A stretch of 64,000 bases of DNA from Rummeliibacillus suwonensis (GTDB lineage Bacteria; Bacillota; Bacilli; Bacillales_A; Planococcaceae). Both the position numbers and the translations under genes were made by a program. The notes beneath the pieces are model-generated. The model was not told the DNA's origin. It worked only from the letters and a program-made list of their open reading frames with translations, and did not search any database. The stretch is from positions 310,001 to 374,000 of the forward strand of contig NZ_VCBL01000002.1 of assembly GCF_007896435.1 (NCBI RefSeq), read 5' to 3'. Of the stretch, positions 62,217 through 64,000 are shown piece after piece; within the stretch, counting starts at the first letter, position 1; each line of letters opens with the position of its first letter.

Positions 62217-63243
62217 CTTTTAACGTCTCCTTCTCTACGGGTATTTGTACTTCGACGACTGTACCTTGTGTTGGGACAGAGACAATTTTACAGGTTCCAC
62301 CAATTTCAACTGCACGTTCTTCTATATTGTGTAAACCATAAGATCCTGCCTTTTCATTGCCCATTCTAAAGCCAACACCGTTATCACGTACACGAAAAAT
62401 AACACGTTTATTGCGTTCAACTAACAATAATTCTAATTCGGTCGCTTTCGCATGCCTTAATGTGTTCGATAAAGTTTCTTGTGCGATGCGGAATAAATGA
62501 TCCTCAGCCCCTTTTGATAAATGTACTTCTTCTAGACGATATTGAATCTTAAATGTTACTTTTTGTTGTAATTCAACTAATAAATCTTCTAATCCTTGCA
62601 TAATGGACTTGTTTTTTAATGCGACAGGGCGGAGATGAAGTAATAGCGCTCGCATTTCCAGTTGTGCCTGTTGAACAATTTGTTCAGTTTGAAGCAGTGT
62701 TTTCTTCGTATGCTCAGGTAAATCTTCCGATGCGGTTTCATTTACTGTTGATAGTAACATAGAAGCAGCAAACAGTTGTTGAGAAACTGAATCATGTAAT
62801 TCTCTAGCTAATCGTTGCCGTTCCTGAATAATTCGCTCTTGAATCATTTGATCTTGGTTGACAGCTTTATCATTTGTTAGTTTTTGCAAACTCTTGCGCT
62901 GCGTACTGATTAATTCTCTTGTTATGGCCAATGATTTTTGCAGGCTTACATTGACATCAAATGTTTCTTGTGGGACATTGTCGCTTTTTAATACATTTTG
63001 TAAAGCTTGTTCAAATTGCTGTTCTTTTTGACGAGTTAAAAAAATGCTCCACATCGCAATACAAATACTAAATATAAAACATAAGGTAACAAATAAAATA
63101 GCAATTGGTAAATTCCAATAATGTGATGTCCAAAGCATTTCCCATCTCGACAGTTTTGTCCCGTATAGCATAAAGAAGATGATAGCAAGTATGATGATTT
63201 CGAATAGGAAGGTGCTAATGGTTCGTGCAAGAAGTTTTGTCAT
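62194..63243 (-). CDS. liaS: Sensor histidine kinase LiaS/VraS
   Basis: A 349-residue HisKA_3 kinase. Two membrane helices (about 10-32 and 45-70) enclose a very short extracellular loop, so it likely senses within the membrane (intramembrane-sensing type). HAMP-like linker, then the dimerisation helix RQRLARELHDSVSQQLFAAS (phospho-His in ELHDS), and the ATPase lobe with NTLRHAKAT and FRVRDNGVGF. ATG 63243 follows GAGGTGATTCGTCA and overlaps the LiaF stop by 4 bp (ATGA); upstream codons to 63270 lie inside liaF. Confidence 0.93.
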   Translation of the reverse strand: MTKLLARTISTFLFEIIILAIIFFMLYGTKLSRWEMLWTSHYWNLPIAILFVTLCFIFSICIAMWSIFLTRQKEQQFEQALQNVLKSDNVPQETFDVNVSLQKSLAITRELISTQRKSLQKLTNDKAVNQDQMIQERIIQERQRLARELHDSVSQQLFAASMLLSTVNETASEDLPEHTKKTLLQTEQIVQQAQLEMRALLLHLRPVALKNKSIMQGLEDLLVELQQKVTFKIQYRLEEVHLSKGAEDHLFRIAQETLSNTLRHAKATELELLLVERNKRVIFRVRDNGVGFRMGNEKAGSYGLHNIEERAVEIGGTCKIVSVPTQGTVVEVQIPVEKETLKDDSNSIS

Positions 63244-63935
63244 TGACGAATCACCTCGATATCTCCACATAATGTTGACACAGAAATGATCAATTCAGTA
63301 GACGCTTCCTCGATATGTTCATATCCATCCCGCAACGTAATCGTGTCATTCCATATTCGGGAATAAGTATTTTCAAAACATTTAGCATCCCCAATAAATG
63401 TATTGTAATGAAGCCGTACAGGTATTTCATATGGGACAATAATTTTGACCTTTCCAAATCCTTGACGGATCGAGATGAGAGAAGTTCCTTTCGGTAAAAC
63501 TGTTTGTGTCGTATCAATATGCAAGTTCCCTACCAAACTCTGAATATGCACGTCTTGCCATTCGTAGGATTGCAATGGTGTGCTTTGAAATGAAAAAAAT
63601 TTATTTTTAACAGGTTGATCTATTGTTTGCTGTGCTGATGACTTCGAAAATGATAGGTGAATAGGATCTCCCTTTTTTAGTTGCCATAATATATAAAACA
63701 ATGTAACTATAACAATGATTCGCAAACTCCACATGGACATAAGCGCGATCGCTATACAGATGATGCCAGACCAAAAAAGCCACTTTCGTCTTTTCCGCAT
63801 GCTTATATAAATAAAAAATACGCCGAGAACCACAAACATAATACTGCCATTTTCAAAAAATGTTGCTTCTATAAAAACAAGTAGACATGCAACAATAATA
63901 AGCATGGTTAGTTTGTTTGTTGAGAATTGCATCAT
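63240..63935 (-). CDS. liaF: LiaF-like membrane inhibitor of LiaRS
   Basis: A 231-residue protein with N-terminal membrane helices (residues 10-85, three to four segments) and a C-terminal LiaF-type (DUF2154) beta domain from about 110 (DVHIQSLVGNLHIDTTQTVL; LISIRQGFGKVKIIVPYEIP). LiaF holds LiaS inactive until cell-wall stress. It is first in the operon; liaI/liaH targets are not in the window. AGGAGGGGACATCT precedes ATG 63935. Confidence 0.92.
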   Translation of the reverse strand: MMQFSTNKLTMLIIVACLLVFIEATFFENGSIMFVVLGVFFIYISMRKRRKWLFWSGIICIAIALMSMWSLRIIVIVTLFYILWQLKKGDPIHLSFSKSSAQQTIDQPVKNKFFSFQSTPLQSYEWQDVHIQSLVGNLHIDTTQTVLPKGTSLISIRQGFGKVKIIVPYEIPVRLHYNTFIGDAKCFENTYSRIWNDTITLRDGYEHIEEASTELIISVSTLCGDIEVIRQ

Positions 63936-63947
63936 AGATGTCCCCTC

Positions 63948-63975
63948 CTAAAAGTTTATCCCGCATCAACAGGCA
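63948..63975. repeat. Degenerate short hairpin repeat
   Basis: TTTATCCCGC ... ACAGGCAGTA is the reverse complement of the 26-bp repeat at 32105/60034 with a few changes in loop and arm. It sits in the liaF 5' region just before its ribosome binding site. Confidence 0.55.
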
Positions 63976-64000
63976 GTAGTATGACTACTTTCTATTTCAA

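Overview
The window is a low-GC, densely coded stretch of a Bacillota chromosome. The gene set (LiaFSR, HelD, Spx, YfmM-type ABC-F, PdaC-type deacetylase, b(o/a)3 oxidase, CntKLM metallophore genes) and the many structured intergenic repeats fit Bacillales, most likely Planococcaceae (Lysinibacillus, Rummeliibacillus or Solibacillus relatives). This placement is an inference from family resemblance. No tRNA, rRNA, CRISPR array or complete insertion sequence was seen.

Left part (1-12.2 kb): a YbaK-type Cys-tRNA(Pro) deacylase, an unrecognised alanine/glutamine-rich protein, a decayed flavodoxin-like relic and a 0.39-kb inverted-repeat element. These are followed by a complete nine-gene opine-metallophore operon on the minus strand in the staphylopine order cntK-L-M-A-B-C-D-F-E: synthesis, lipoprotein-dependent ABC import and MFS export of a nicotianamine-like metallophore. 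Its promoter carries a 19/21 Zur-box match overlapping a Fur-like box, so zinc and iron starvation are the likely signals.

12.2-33 kb: topoisomerase III; an ABC-F protein of the ribosome-protection type preceded by a 46-codon leader peptide and an intrinsic terminator, i.e. an antibiotic-type attenuator; an FMN reductase; a PseG/SpsG-like glycosyl-nucleotide protein; YfmM; YitT; an Spx paralogue lacking the second redox cysteine and co-directional with a MarR regulator behind a perfect 13-bp-arm palindrome; an orphan ECF sigma factor; a CNNM/CorC transporter; an M20 dipeptidase; a nitroreductase; an amidase-6 enzyme; a DUF2804 protein; and a DUF2089/SHOCT-like operon.

33-50 kb: GDPD, HelD, a small basic orphan protein, a tandem GNAT, an integral membrane acyltransferase, a heterodimeric ABC exporter, an EamA permease whose last codons and stop lie in a repeat terminus, a PAS-GGDEF(degenerate)-EAL protein, a split ThrE-type exporter, a PdaC-type deacetylase and a saccharopine-dehydrogenase-like enzyme.

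50-64 kb: a second copy of the 0.39-kb element, an AIM24 protein, decayed repeats, a three-gene b(o/a)3 cytochrome oxidase operon, a two-component system with two PepSY proteins (one with six tandem PepSY units), UppP, a membrane metallophosphoesterase and the LiaF-LiaS-LiaR cell-envelope stress system.

Accessory DNA is mostly non-coding: at least three families of 0.25-0.39-kb repeats share one core of two adjacent small palindromes, accompanied by truncated relics and one IS3-type left-end remnant. The most interesting non-repeat items are the ABC-F leader, where a 14-nt segment after the leader stop is perfectly complementary to the leader's own ribosome binding site, and the Spx(CxxS)-MarR unit.
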